Positions 32,360 through 39,222 of a stretch of DNA of 39,222 nucleotides are shown here, one piece after another. This DNA comes from Thermoleophilia bacterium (lineage in GTDB: Bacteria; Actinomycetota; Thermoleophilia; UBA2241). Within the stretch, counting starts at the first letter, position 1; every line of letters starts with the position of its first letter. The DNA is taken from assembly GCA_017882325.1 (NCBI GenBank), contig JADGPQ010000004.1:1-39222 (forward strand), read 5' to 3'. Under the pieces are notes generated by a model. It was given only the letters and a program-made list of their open reading frames with translations. It ran no database searches and was not told the origin of the DNA. Position numbers and translations under genes: made by a program.

Positions 32360-33368
32360 TCAGGGCGCCGGAGTAGCCTTCGCCGACGCCTTCGGCGACG
32401 GCGCTGCGGAGCCGGCGCTCGCCTTCTTCTTGCCGAGCCACTCGGCCTTGGTGGCGGCCATCACGACCTCGGCAAGGCGCGCGCCGCCCGCGTAGGTGAG
32501 GTGCTCGCCGTCGCCGTCGCGGACCTGCTGCGAGTAGCCGCCGCTCCCGCTGAACACCCTGTACGCGTCGACGTACTGCACGCCCGAGTGTTTCTTGGCC
32601 TCGCGGCTGTAGATGTCGTTCACGAGTCGCATCTGCCGGTCACACGTAGAGTCCGGCATGATGGGGCCGACCGACCCAGTAGATGCGCCGGACGCCGCCG
32701 CCGAAGAGGATCGTGATCGCGTCGTCGACGCGCTTGCGATACTCCTTTTCCCAGCCGCTGGAGCCGAACCGGTAGACCTTCCCTGAGGACGCCCGCACGC
32801 CCTGATTGACGTTGGCGCCCAACATGACCACCGCGGCGCCGGGAGCGAAGGCCTTGGCTTACCGCTGGAGTTGCGCCGGCCAGTTGAAGAAGTCCGGCCT
32901 CACTAGCCCGGTGGAGATGTGGTAGTCGAGCAGCGGTTTGATGAGATGCGTGTCGTTGGAAAGGTTCACCAATGCCATGCCGGGGATGCCGGCCATCGAA
33001 TCGCCGGCCATGTAGAGGTGCATCGGGTGGCCGGTGTACGGCTTGGGCAGCGGCTTGTCCGCAGGCTTCGGGCGGGGCTTGCCCGAGGGCGTCGTGGGCG
33101 AAGGCGTGGGCTGGGGCGTGACGACCACGAGGGCCACGGGCGTGGGCCCGGGGTCCGGCTTGCCGAGAGCCGCGGCCGCCGCCGGGTTCACGAGAGCGAG
33201 ACGGAAGCTGCCGTGGCCGCCGAACGGCAGCTCCATGGCGGTCTTCGTCATCGCCGGAGCGTTGAACAGCACCCCGAGGACGAAGGCCACGGGGATGGCG
33301 ACGAGCGCGCTGGCGGCCGTCCGGGGGCGGCGGCCGAAGGGAAGCTTGTCCGGGTCGCGGTCGTTCAT
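32360..33368 (-). pseudogene. DUF459 SGNH protein, paralogue 2 (nonsense + frameshift)
   Basis: Three ORF pieces on one strand together make a DUF459 protein like paralogue 1. The first (33368-32859) has a membrane helix, a Pro-rich linker and MAGDSMAG, and ends at a TAA just after FFNWPAQLQR. The second (from 32858) continues in the same frame with VVMLGANVNQ and RRIYWVGRP, then breaks. A shift near 32665 restores PDSTCDRQMRLVNDIYSREA and the C-terminal DGEHLT motif. So there is one premature stop and one frameshift. The Asp of the GAND block is also replaced (GANVNQ). The gene starts on the last base of the deleted MBOAT copy's stop, so the pair was once an operon like 30796/32264. Confidence 0.85.
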
Positions 33369-33649
33369 CAGAAACGGAAGTAGAGGAAGGAGGCAGGGCC
33401 GGCTGGGCCGAGGACGTCGAGCAGCATGAAGCCGACGGCGAGCAGCCCCCCCTGAAGGAGCGGGTTGAGCAGCGAGAAGCCTGCCTCAACCCGCTCGTAC
33501 GCGCTGCGCGGCACGTATTGGATGCCCATGCCGACGGCGATCACGAGCAGGACGGCCGGCGTGACGGCGGCGCCGACGCCGCCCCAGCCGCGAAGGAGCT
33601 GGGCGAGCACGCTGAGCGCCGCCGCGAATGTGATGGTGGGAAACAGCAT
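33368..33649 (-). pseudogene. MBOAT O-acyltransferase copy 2 with in-frame internal deletion
   Basis: The 93-aa ORF begins MLFPTITFA, identical to the intact MBOAT's first nine residues. It then jumps to the C-terminal part (GIQYVPRSAYERVEAG, ending GPASFLYFRF versus GAAEFLYFKF). About 390 residues, including both conserved His motifs, are missing, with the frame kept. It cannot be an active acyltransferase. The break falls at TTCGCGG, the same place where the intact copy carries one of two 9-bp repeats 390 codons apart. The short form might still be expressed as a two- or three-helix peptide. Confidence 0.85.
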
Positions 33650-33798
33650 GCGTGCGAGTCCGGCCTCAGTCTGGGGAAAGGGACGGCCCGCCGTAGCAGG
33701 GGTTCGCGAGGCACGGCGCCGCGCGTGGACGCGAACGGCGCACGCTGTGCGGGGCGAGCCGACCTGCCGTCTGGCGCCCGGCCGGCTCGCGTGCTGCT

Positions 33799-34161
33799 CT
33801 ACCGCTCGTGAACCACAGCCTCGAGGTTGTTACCGTCGAGGTCGTGGATGTAGGCCGCATAGTAGCCCGGGGCGTACTGTTCACGCGGACCGGGCGGCCC
33901 ATTGTCGGTGGCTCCCGCGCCCAGCGCCTGCTCGTAAAACGACCCGACGGCGGCGCGATCCTTGGCCACCAGAGCGACGTGCACGCCCATCTTCCGCTCG
34001 CCGCGACTGAGCCACAGCCGCGGCCGCCGCGCGCCGAATCCCACGATGCCGTACTCCTCGTTCTCATACAGGACCTTGTAGCCAAGCGGCGCCAGCGCCG
34101 TTGCGTAGAGCTCGCGGCTCGCCGCAAGGTCGGTCACCGGGATGCCCACGTGGTCGATCAT
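33799..34161 (-). CDS. VOC-superfamily (glyoxalase/dioxygenase-like) protein
   Basis: This 120-aa protein has the paired beta-alpha-beta-beta-beta units of the VOC fold: MIDHVGIPVTDLAASRELY at the start and YAAYIHDLDGNNLEAVVH at the end. Metal ligands are plausibly His3 and the late Glu (NNLEAV). Members include glyoxalase I-like lyases, antibiotic-binding proteins and dioxygenases, so no substrate can be assigned. ATG 34161 follows a strong GAGGAGGG; the track start at 34245 is too early. It is divergent from the aminotransferase gene. Confidence 0.88.
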   Translation of the reverse strand: MIDHVGIPVTDLAASRELYATALAPLGYKVLYENEEYGIVGFGARRPRLWLSRGERKMGVHVALVAKDRAAVGSFYEQALGAGATDNGPPGPREQYAPGYYAAYIHDLDGNNLEAVVHER

Positions 34162-34249
34162 GCTGCCCTCCTCGTCGTACCTGACATCTGCGTCACCGTG
34201 TACGTCACCGGACGGGCCCGGCGGCAAACCGCAGCCGGCCGTCATCCCA

Positions 34250-34255
34250 TATCAT
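34250..34255 (+). promoter_or_regulatory. -10 box of the aminotransferase gene (leaderless candidate)
   Basis: TATCAT ends exactly 6 nt before GTG 34262. It sits in a 13-bp palindrome, CCCAT-ATC-ATGGG (34246-34258). There is no Shine-Dalgarno. Confidence 0.5.
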
Positions 34256-34261
34256 GGGCCG

Positions 34262-35431
34262 GTGACCACCGTTCCGTCAGATACGCAGAACGCCCTTCGC
34301 GATGGGATCATCGAGCTCACCTTCGGGGAGCCCGACCCGGCGCTGCTGGCGGTCGGGCTCGTGCGCCAGGCGGCGGCCGACGTACTCGACGACGCTGGTC
34401 CGGCGGCTCTCGCGTACGGGTCGCCGGCAGGCCCCGCCGCCCTGCGCCAAGAGATCGCGCGCCGCATCGCGGCGCGCGAAGAGCGCGCCTGCACGGCGGC
34501 CGACGTGCTCGTCAGCGGCGGCAACTCACAAGCCCTCGGGCAGGCGCTCACGGTGCTCACCGCGCCGGGCGACGCGGTGCTGGTCGAGTCGCCCACCTAC
34601 AACTTGGCGCTCGGCATCATGCGCGACCACGCGGTCGAGATCGTGGGCGTACCGCTCGACGAGGAAGGCCTCCAGCTCGGCGCGCTGCAAGCGGCGCTCG
34701 CGGAGCTGCGCACCGCCGGCAAGCGCGCCCGTCTTCTGTACACGATTCCCACGTTCCACAACCCGGCCGGTGTGTCGCTCTCCGCGAAGCGGCGGCAGGA
34801 GCTCCTCGAGATCGCCGCCGAGCACGGCCTTGTGATCGTCGAGGACGACGTCTATCGCGAGCTCGTCTACGAAGGACAGGCGCCCCCCGCCATCTGGGCC
34901 CTCGAAGGGGAAGCTCCGGTCGTCCGCCTGGGTTCGTTCTCCAAGACGCTGGCTCCGGGGCTGCGGGTAGGTTGGATCAACGCGTCCGGCAGCCTTCTCG
35001 AACGCCTGGCCGCGTCGGGTGTGCTGGAGAGCGGAGGCTGCGTCAGCCAGTTCGCCGCGAGTGTCGTCGGCCGGCTGCTCGCCTCGGGCGGCTACGACGA
35101 GCACGTCGCGGTGCTGCGCCGCGTCTACGCGGCGCGTCGCGACGCGCTGGCCGCGGCGCTGCGCGAACACCTGCCGGCCGGCTGTACCTTCGCGCTTCCG
35201 GCCGGCGGCTTCTTCATCTGGCTCGGGCTCCCGCCCGGCCTCCTCGCGACCGGGTTGCTCCCCGTGGCCGAAGCGCGCGGCGTCGCCTTCGCGCCGGGAG
35301 CGCGCTTCTGCAGCGACGCCGACGATCGCAGCCTGCGCCTTGCCTTCAGCCTCTACGACGAGCAGACATTGCAGGAGGGCGCGCGGCGCCTGGGGGCGGC
35401 CGTGACCGCCGCCCAGGCCGGACGCGCCTGA
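34262..35431 (+). CDS. PLP-dependent class I/II aminotransferase (2-aminoadipate/MocR-like domain)
   Basis: This 389-aa fold type I enzyme transfers amino groups between amino and keto acids. It shows the substrate-binding VESPTYNLAL, the Asn of IPTFHNPAGVSLS, the Asp of VIVEDDVYREL and the Schiff-base Lys in LGSFSKTLAPGLRVGW. The pattern resembles LysN-type 2-aminoadipate aminotransferases and the catalytic part of MocR regulators, but no HTH domain is present. GTG 34262 is chosen because homology begins there and a -10 box lies 6 nt upstream; the track ORF starts 40 codons earlier, inside the divergent VOC gene. Substrate unknown. Confidence 0.9.
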   Translation: MTTVPSDTQNALRDGIIELTFGEPDPALLAVGLVRQAAADVLDDAGPAALAYGSPAGPAALRQEIARRIAAREERACTAADVLVSGGNSQALGQALTVLTAPGDAVLVESPTYNLALGIMRDHAVEIVGVPLDEEGLQLGALQAALAELRTAGKRARLLYTIPTFHNPAGVSLSAKRRQELLEIAAEHGLVIVEDDVYRELVYEGQAPPAIWALEGEAPVVRLGSFSKTLAPGLRVGWINASGSLLERLAASGVLESGGCVSQFAASVVGRLLASGGYDEHVAVLRRVYAARRDALAAALREHLPAGCTFALPAGGFFIWLGLPPGLLATGLLPVAEARGVAFAPGARFCSDADDRSLRLAFSLYDEQTLQEGARRLGAAVTAAQAGRA

Positions 35432-35485
35432 GCCGCGGGGACGCACCCTCCGCTACCGCGGCGCACTTCCCGCCGCAGACCGACC

Positions 35486-36319
35486 TCAGCTCCGTGAGCT
35501 GGGGGAGCCGCGGCCGGCGTCGCTGCCGCGGTCGTCGTGATGACCGTGGCGGCGCGGGAGGCGCAGGTGCGGCTTGCCGCCGATGACGTCCCACAGATAG
35601 TGCTTGCGCTGCCGCCAGCGACGGTTGAAGCCCTCGTCGCGACGGCAGGCCCTCTCGAGCTTGCCGGGATTGTTGGTGTACCGGCTGTGCGCCCACGGCG
35701 AACCGGGCTTGGCGAGGCGCAGCGCGCCGATGACGGCGACAGGGGGGACGAAGATGCCCACCGTCCCCATGAACAGCTTGCCCTTGAGGTAGCTCACGAT
35801 GACGAAGGCGGCGCCGCTGAAGATGAGGGCGGAGCCGATCCAGCGCGACATCTCGGTCAGGTCTCCGACCTGGCTGATGCTGCGCGGCGTCAGGCCGGTG
35901 AGCAGCAGCGTGATGAAGGTGACGCCGAGGATCACGGCGTCGATCGAGGCGCGCCCCTCGCCGGTCCAGTAGACGTCATCGAGGTGAAGGATGAGCGCGA
36001 ACTCGTCGAGGGTGAGGGCGGCGCCCGAGCCGAAGCAGAGGGCAAAGAACTCGATCCACGGGCTCCCCGGCTGCAGGGCGAACTCGAGGATGCCGGCGAC
36101 GGTCATGCCGATGATGCCGAACACCGAGTGGTGGATGTGCAGCCCGCCGCGCGTGACGACGCTGCCCGCGCCGAGCCGGGAGCCACCCCTGGCGCGCGTG
36201 ACGCGGGTGTTGAGGCGCGCCAGGACGAAGGTGAGGAGGAAGCCGGCGAGCAGGAAGAGCAGCGGCCGCTTGGCATCGTCGAACACGTGCCCTGAGACTG
36301 TGGCGAGGACGTAGAGCAT
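35486..36319 (-). CDS. Conserved actinobacterial-type integral membrane protein
   Basis: This 277-aa protein has about six helices and distinctive conserved blocks: GLHIHHSVFGIIGM, ALTLDEFALILHLDDVYW and GEGRASIDAV. These His- and acid-rich motifs recur in a family of uncharacterised membrane proteins from high-GC bacteria, which I recognise only as conserved. The C-terminal 60 residues are hydrophilic and basic (ERACRRDEGFNRRWRQRKHY, ending His/Arg/Asp-rich). ATG 36319 has GAGG 5 nt upstream. It follows the third DUF459 gene by 99 nt on the same strand. No function is assigned. Confidence 0.75.
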   Translation of the reverse strand: MLYVLATVSGHVFDDAKRPLLFLLAGFLLTFVLARLNTRVTRARGGSRLGAGSVVTRGGLHIHHSVFGIIGMTVAGILEFALQPGSPWIEFFALCFGSGAALTLDEFALILHLDDVYWTGEGRASIDAVILGVTFITLLLTGLTPRSISQVGDLTEMSRWIGSALIFSGAAFVIVSYLKGKLFMGTVGIFVPPVAVIGALRLAKPGSPWAHSRYTNNPGKLERACRRDEGFNRRWRQRKHYLWDVIGGKPHLRLPRRHGHHDDRGSDAGRGSPSSRS

Positions 36320-36418
36320 CACGCCTCTATTATCGGCGCAGAAGGCGGTCCGCAACCACCCGGGCGTCGGGGCGGCGGCAGACCGCCCGCGCCGCGCCGC
36401 GCCGGGCGCCGGTCCGAG

Positions 36419-37333
36419 TCAGACGGACGGGCTGGCGGACGCCGAGGAGCCGGCCGCGGGCGTCGGGCCCGGCGACGGCAGACCGTCGGGCAGCCAGTCC
36501 TTCGCGACATCCTCGAGCACGGCCCTGGCAAGACGCTGCTGACCTTCGACGGTGAAGTGTACGCCGTCCGCCAGCCGCAAGCCGGCCACATAGGCGCCGT
36601 CGGCGTCCACGAAGAGTCCCCAGGCGTCGACATACTGAGCCCCCGGGTGCTGCGCGGCGGCGTCCTGGATGATCGTGTTGATGAGCTTCATGCGCGAGTT
36701 GCGCCACGACTCCTTCATGATCGGCATGCCCACCCAGTACACGCGCCGGGCGCCGCCCTTGAGCATCGTCTCCATCATGTCGGAAACGCGCTTCTCGTAG
36801 GCGGTCTTCCATTTGGAGGTGCCGTAGGAGATCCACGTGCCGCGGTCCCACACCGACTGGGTATCGTTGGTGCCCATCATCATGACCATCGCGTTGGGCT
36901 TGGCCGTGCGCATGACGGTCTCCATCTTCTTGCCCCAGTCGAAGAAGTCCCAGCGGCAGATGCCCGAGGATTCCTTGTAGTAGACGGTGGGCTTGAAGGC
37001 CTTCGTCTTCTCGAGCATGGGCCCGAGGGCCCAGCCGAGCTCGCCGCCCATGGAGTCGCCGCCGACCCAGACGCGCACCGGGTCGGAAGTGCTCGCCGCC
37101 CACACCCTGGGCGGCGGCGTCGTGGGCTTCGGGCTCGCCGAGGCCGCGGCCGGATTCGGACCCGTGCCGCCCGTCTCGTCCTCGCCCTTCCCGCAGCTGA
37201 TCACGACCGCGGCGATGATCGCGGCCACGACCAGCACGAGAAGGACGAGCATGAGAAGCCGCCGCCGGGCCAGCTGGCGCCGCCGGCGGCGCGGATCGCG
37301 AGGTGGTGTGGGTGCGTAGGTGCTGTGATCCAT
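36419..37333 (-). CDS. DUF459 SGNH-family protein, paralogue 3
   Basis: This 304-aa protein has a basic N-terminus, one membrane helix (about 26-46), a Pro/Thr linker and an SGNH domain. Catalytic Ser94 is in VGGDSMGG, the Asn block is MGTNDTQS, and the Asp/His pair is in DGVHFT. The invariant DFFDW follows, as in the other two copies. It has no MBOAT next to it, unlike paralogues 1 and 2. A start at ATG 37333 is preferred over TTG 37339, but no Shine-Dalgarno is visible. It probably acts as an O-acyltransferase or esterase on an extracytoplasmic polymer; the tail is Ser/Ala/Pro-rich. Confidence 0.82.
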   Translation of the reverse strand: MDHSTYAPTPPRDPRRRRRQLARRRLLMLVLLVLVVAAIIAAVVISCGKGEDETGGTGPNPAAASASPKPTTPPPRVWAASTSDPVRVWVGGDSMGGELGWALGPMLEKTKAFKPTVYYKESSGICRWDFFDWGKKMETVMRTAKPNAMVMMMGTNDTQSVWDRGTWISYGTSKWKTAYEKRVSDMMETMLKGGARRVYWVGMPIMKESWRNSRMKLINTIIQDAAAQHPGAQYVDAWGLFVDADGAYVAGLRLADGVHFTVEGQQRLARAVLEDVAKDWLPDGLPSPGPTPAAGSSASASPSV

Positions 37334-37423
37334 AGGCAAAGGAGAACTTCAGCGAGTGTACGGCACGGAGTTCGGCGCTGTGTCCGGCTTCCCCTGCGCA
37401 TGATCACGTGCGCTATCCCGGTC

Positions 37424-37451
37424 TTGCGCCTCCCAGCCGGTGGGATACAGT
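37424..37451 (+). promoter_or_regulatory. Promoter of the channel gene
   Basis: TTGCGC (37424-37429), a 16-bp spacer and TACAGT (37446-37451) precede the ATG at 37463, implying a leader of only about 5 nt. The -35 and spacer match the fmdB promoter. Confidence 0.4.
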
Positions 37452-37462
37452 GACGGCGCACC

Positions 37463-38260
37463 ATGCCCGAGCCAGACGACATCCAGGCCACGGCGCCCTC
37501 TGAGGCGTCCTCGCCGAACACGCCGCCCACGCGAATGGAGCCGGACGAGGTTCCGGCGAGCCACGCCGTGTTGCAGGAGCCTCCGGGCGAGAAGCCACCG
37601 CGCTTCGCCGACAGCTACGGCCTCGTACTCGTGCTGCTCATCGCCAGCTATTTCGTCATGGCCATCGCCGGCGACTATCACTATGGCCGCCTGCTCAGCC
37701 TCGTCATGCTCGCCACCACCACGTGGCTGGCGCTGCGCGCGTCTCAGGTCGAGCGCCGCCTGCTACGCTACGCCGTCGCCATCATCCCGGTGGCCACCGT
37801 CGTGGCCATCGCCCTCAGCGTGTTCGGCAGCGAGAACCTGGCGAAGGCAGTCACGGCGACGCTCGCCGCCCTCCTGGTGATCGTGGCCCCCGTGGCTATC
37901 GTGAAACGGCTGGCGACGCACCTGGTCATCAACATCAACACGTTCTACGGAGCCATCTGCGTCTACCTGCTCATCGCCATGTTCTTCGCCAGCATGTTCG
38001 CCCTCACCGGCGTGCTCAGCGGCGACTCCTTCTTTGCGCAGATCAGGCCGCCGGACAGGGCGTCGACGGTCGACTTCCTCTACTTCAGCTTCGTGACCAT
38101 CACGACCGTCGGCTACGGCGATCTCACGGCTATGGGGAATGTGGGGCGCATGCTGGCCGTTCTCGAAGCCATTCTCGGCCAGCTCTACCTCATCACCGTA
38201 GTGTCGCTGGTGGTCCAGAACCTCGGCCAGGCGCGGCGCAAGAAGCTGCCGCTCGACTGA
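37463..38260 (+). CDS. Potassium-channel-like membrane protein
   Basis: This 265-aa protein has a disordered N-terminus (1-48) and about six membrane helices, the last two flanking a pore loop with the K+ selectivity filter TVGYGD (in FVTITTVGYGDLT). This is the pore module of Kch/KvAP-type and two-pore channels. No RCK/TrkA-N regulatory domain follows, and the voltage-sensor Arg pattern is not evident in the preceding helices. It lies next to UPF0114 and HdeD-like genes on the opposite strand. Ion specificity is inferred from the filter only. Confidence 0.87.
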   Translation: MPEPDDIQATAPSEASSPNTPPTRMEPDEVPASHAVLQEPPGEKPPRFADSYGLVLVLLIASYFVMAIAGDYHYGRLLSLVMLATTTWLALRASQVERRLLRYAVAIIPVATVVAIALSVFGSENLAKAVTATLAALLVIVAPVAIVKRLATHLVININTFYGAICVYLLIAMFFASMFALTGVLSGDSFFAQIRPPDRASTVDFLYFSFVTITTVGYGDLTAMGNVGRMLAVLEAILGQLYLITVVSLVVQNLGQARRKKLPLD

Positions 38261-38294
38261 TCGGCGCAGCACGACTTGGCCGGCCGCCCGTCCG

Positions 38295-38870
38295 TCAGGC
38301 GTCGCCGGCGGCGTCATCCACGTAGTCGCCGGCGGCCTGGCCCGGATGTCCTGCCTCACGGTCCAGCTGGCGCTCGCGCGCGGCCTGCCACAGGAACATG
38401 GCAAGCGCGGCGATGACGGCGGCCGACGCCAAGCCCGGCGCCAGCAGGTCGCTCACGCCGTTCCAGGTGAGCGCCTGCCCCAGGAAGATCACGGCGATCG
38501 CGACCACGACCACGCCGGCGAGCAATTCCTTGAGCTGCCCGAGGTCGCTGATGCGCAACCAGCCGGGCATCGGCACGCGGTCGTCGACGAAGAGACTGTA
38601 CAGACCCAGCGCGAGCACGTAGAGCACGGTCGCGAGCAGCGCGTAGTCGGCCTGTTTGATCAGCTTGCCGATAAGCTCGTTCTGCGTCATGTCCTGGTTC
38701 AAGGCGTGGATGATCGTGATCACGGTCACGACTATCGTGGACACCATGACGGCCATGAACGCGAGGAACAGGCTGATGGTAGCCAGGAGCACGAAGAACC
38801 GGCTCGAGGCGACCATCCGCCCGATGAGCTCCGAGGGCCGGCGGCGCTCCTCTGGTGGGTCGGCCTTCAC
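38295..38870 (-). CDS. UPF0114 (YqhA-like) membrane protein
   Basis: This 191-aa protein matches the UPF0114 family: three or four helices with the hallmark block ALGLYSLFVDDRVPMPGW and SDLGQLKELLAGVV. Molecular function is not established. GTG 38870 has AGGGG upstream and starts 6 nt after the HdeD-like stop, so the two genes are one transcript. The C-terminal tail (from about 167) is hydrophilic and acidic. Confidence 0.85.
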   Translation of the reverse strand: MKADPPEERRRPSELIGRMVASSRFFVLLATISLFLAFMAVMVSTIVVTVITIIHALNQDMTQNELIGKLIKQADYALLATVLYVLALGLYSLFVDDRVPMPGWLRISDLGQLKELLAGVVVVAIAVIFLGQALTWNGVSDLLAPGLASAAVIAALAMFLWQAARERQLDREAGHPGQAAGDYVDDAAGDA

Positions 38871-38876
38871 GGGCCC

Positions 38877-39222
38877 CTACACCTTGCGGAGCGCCAGGCC
38901 CTGAGCGACCAGCGACGCACCGAACAGGATCGCGTCGATGCCGACGAAGATCATCAGGATGGCGATCGTCGGCCCGGGCCAGGCGACCACGATGATGCCG
39001 ACCAGCGCCAGAAGAACGCCGAAGCCCGCGGCGATGCCCCAGCCCTCGCCGCGGTCGACGAAGGCCGCGATCGCCATCACGGCGCCCCAGAAGAGGAAGG
39101 CGAGGCCCACGAGGACGGCCACCGTCTTGACCGACGTGTCGGGCCAGAACACGAGGACCAGGCCGAGGATGAGGACCACCAGCCCGCCGATGATCTTGCC
39201 GGTCTTGCGTTCGGCGCCGGCG
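38877..39222 (-). CDS. HdeD/DUF308-family membrane protein, 5' end outside the window
   Basis: This frame is open to the right edge, so the N-terminus is missing; the track start at 39179 is only the first GTG inside. The visible part has two DUF308-type helix-pair repeats, LGLVLVFWPDTSVKTVAVLVGL and LALVGIIVVAWPGPTIAILM, each with the conserved W-P turn, matching the C-terminal two thirds of HdeD-like proteins. HdeD is linked to acid-stress resistance in enterobacteria; the role here is unknown. It is co-directional with and 6 nt before the UPF0114 gene. Confidence 0.82.
   Translation of the reverse strand, partial: AGAERKTGKIIGGLVVLILGLVLVFWPDTSVKTVAVLVGLAFLFWGAVMAIAAFVDRGEGWGIAAGFGVLLALVGIIVVAWPGPTIAILMIFVGIDAILFGASLVAQGLALRKV

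Noticed and set aside
32360-32659. 99-aa ORF as an independent small gene
   Set aside because: Its sequence is the C-terminal end of a DUF459 protein and continues the fragments upstream, so it belongs to one pseudogene.
35487-35501. CAGCTC-CGT-GAGCTG hairpin as a terminator
   Set aside because: It lies inside the 3' end of the membrane protein gene and has no T-run in either direction.
33808-35586. 592-aa plus-strand ORF
   Set aside because: Overlaps the VOC gene antisense and the aminotransferase out of frame; low-complexity Arg-rich translation.
1-39222. tRNA, rRNA, CRISPR, insertion sequence or phage attachment site
   Set aside because: No cloverleaf with anticodon arm, no regularly spaced repeats, no transposase or integrase domain and no terminal inverted repeats were found by reading; a tRNAscan or repeat search would settle this.

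Overview
The window is a high-GC bacterial chromosome segment with strong G/C preference at third codon positions. Gene content (SD-less genes with a -10 box just ahead of the start codon, three DUF459 SGNH proteins, a C-terminally anchored peptide-binding protein remnant, FmdB, Rrf2, UPF0114 and HdeD-like proteins) suggests an uncultured actinobacterium, perhaps Thermoleophilia-like. That placement is inference. No rRNA, tRNA, CRISPR array or complete insertion sequence was recognised. Most long lines of the ORF track are antisense or off-frame shadows of real genes.

Layout. Positions 1-1785 (minus) hold a formate dehydrogenase catalytic subunit cut by the window edge. Positions 2.0-2.4 kb hold a 5'-truncated, frameshifted MFS transporter remnant. 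Next come a small Arg-rich protein and a convergent REC-LuxR response regulator, a small membrane protein, a 955-aa FAD/Fe-S oxidoreductase, and a CcdA plus TlpA-like lipoprotein pair. Divergent from that pair is an FmdB zinc ribbon with a strong promoter overlapped by a CsoR/CstR-like palindrome. GalE, an Rrf2 regulator and a TPR protein follow. Positions 10.9-16.8 kb (minus) form a tight operon: a degenerate CbiA-like protein, two paralogous GT-C-like membrane proteins, and nicotinate phosphoribosyltransferase. Positions 16.9-21.0 kb (plus) form a signalling island: hybrid-free histidine kinase, CheY-like receiver, small Cys/Arg-rich protein and diguanylate cyclase.

Positions 21-24 kb (minus) carry a DUF885 peptidase-like protein, an internally deleted peptide-binding protein and an orphan BlaI-type repressor. 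Then come MarR plus an FAD amine-oxidase-like protein (plus), DUF1634 plus TauE/SafE plus an RF-1-domain protein (minus), and EamA plus an HhH-GPD DNA glycosylase (plus). Positions 29.5-37.3 kb are a surface-polymer O-acylation region. It has an intact MBOAT/SGNH pair, a second decayed MBOAT/SGNH pair, a VOC protein, an aminotransferase, a conserved membrane protein and a third SGNH protein. The right end carries a potassium-channel-like protein, UPF0114 and a partial HdeD-like protein.

Themes. The MBOAT and SGNH proteins would act together, the MBOAT moving acyl groups across the membrane and the SGNH protein transferring them to an extracytoplasmic polymer; the GT-C-like proteins could build such a polymer. 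Three loci show gene decay: the MFS remnant, the internally deleted binding protein, and the second MBOAT/SGNH pair. The MBOAT deletion can be explained by recombination between short direct repeats still present in the intact paralogue. At least five genes lack a Shine-Dalgarno sequence and have a TANNNT box exactly 6-7 nt before the start codon, pointing to leaderless transcripts.
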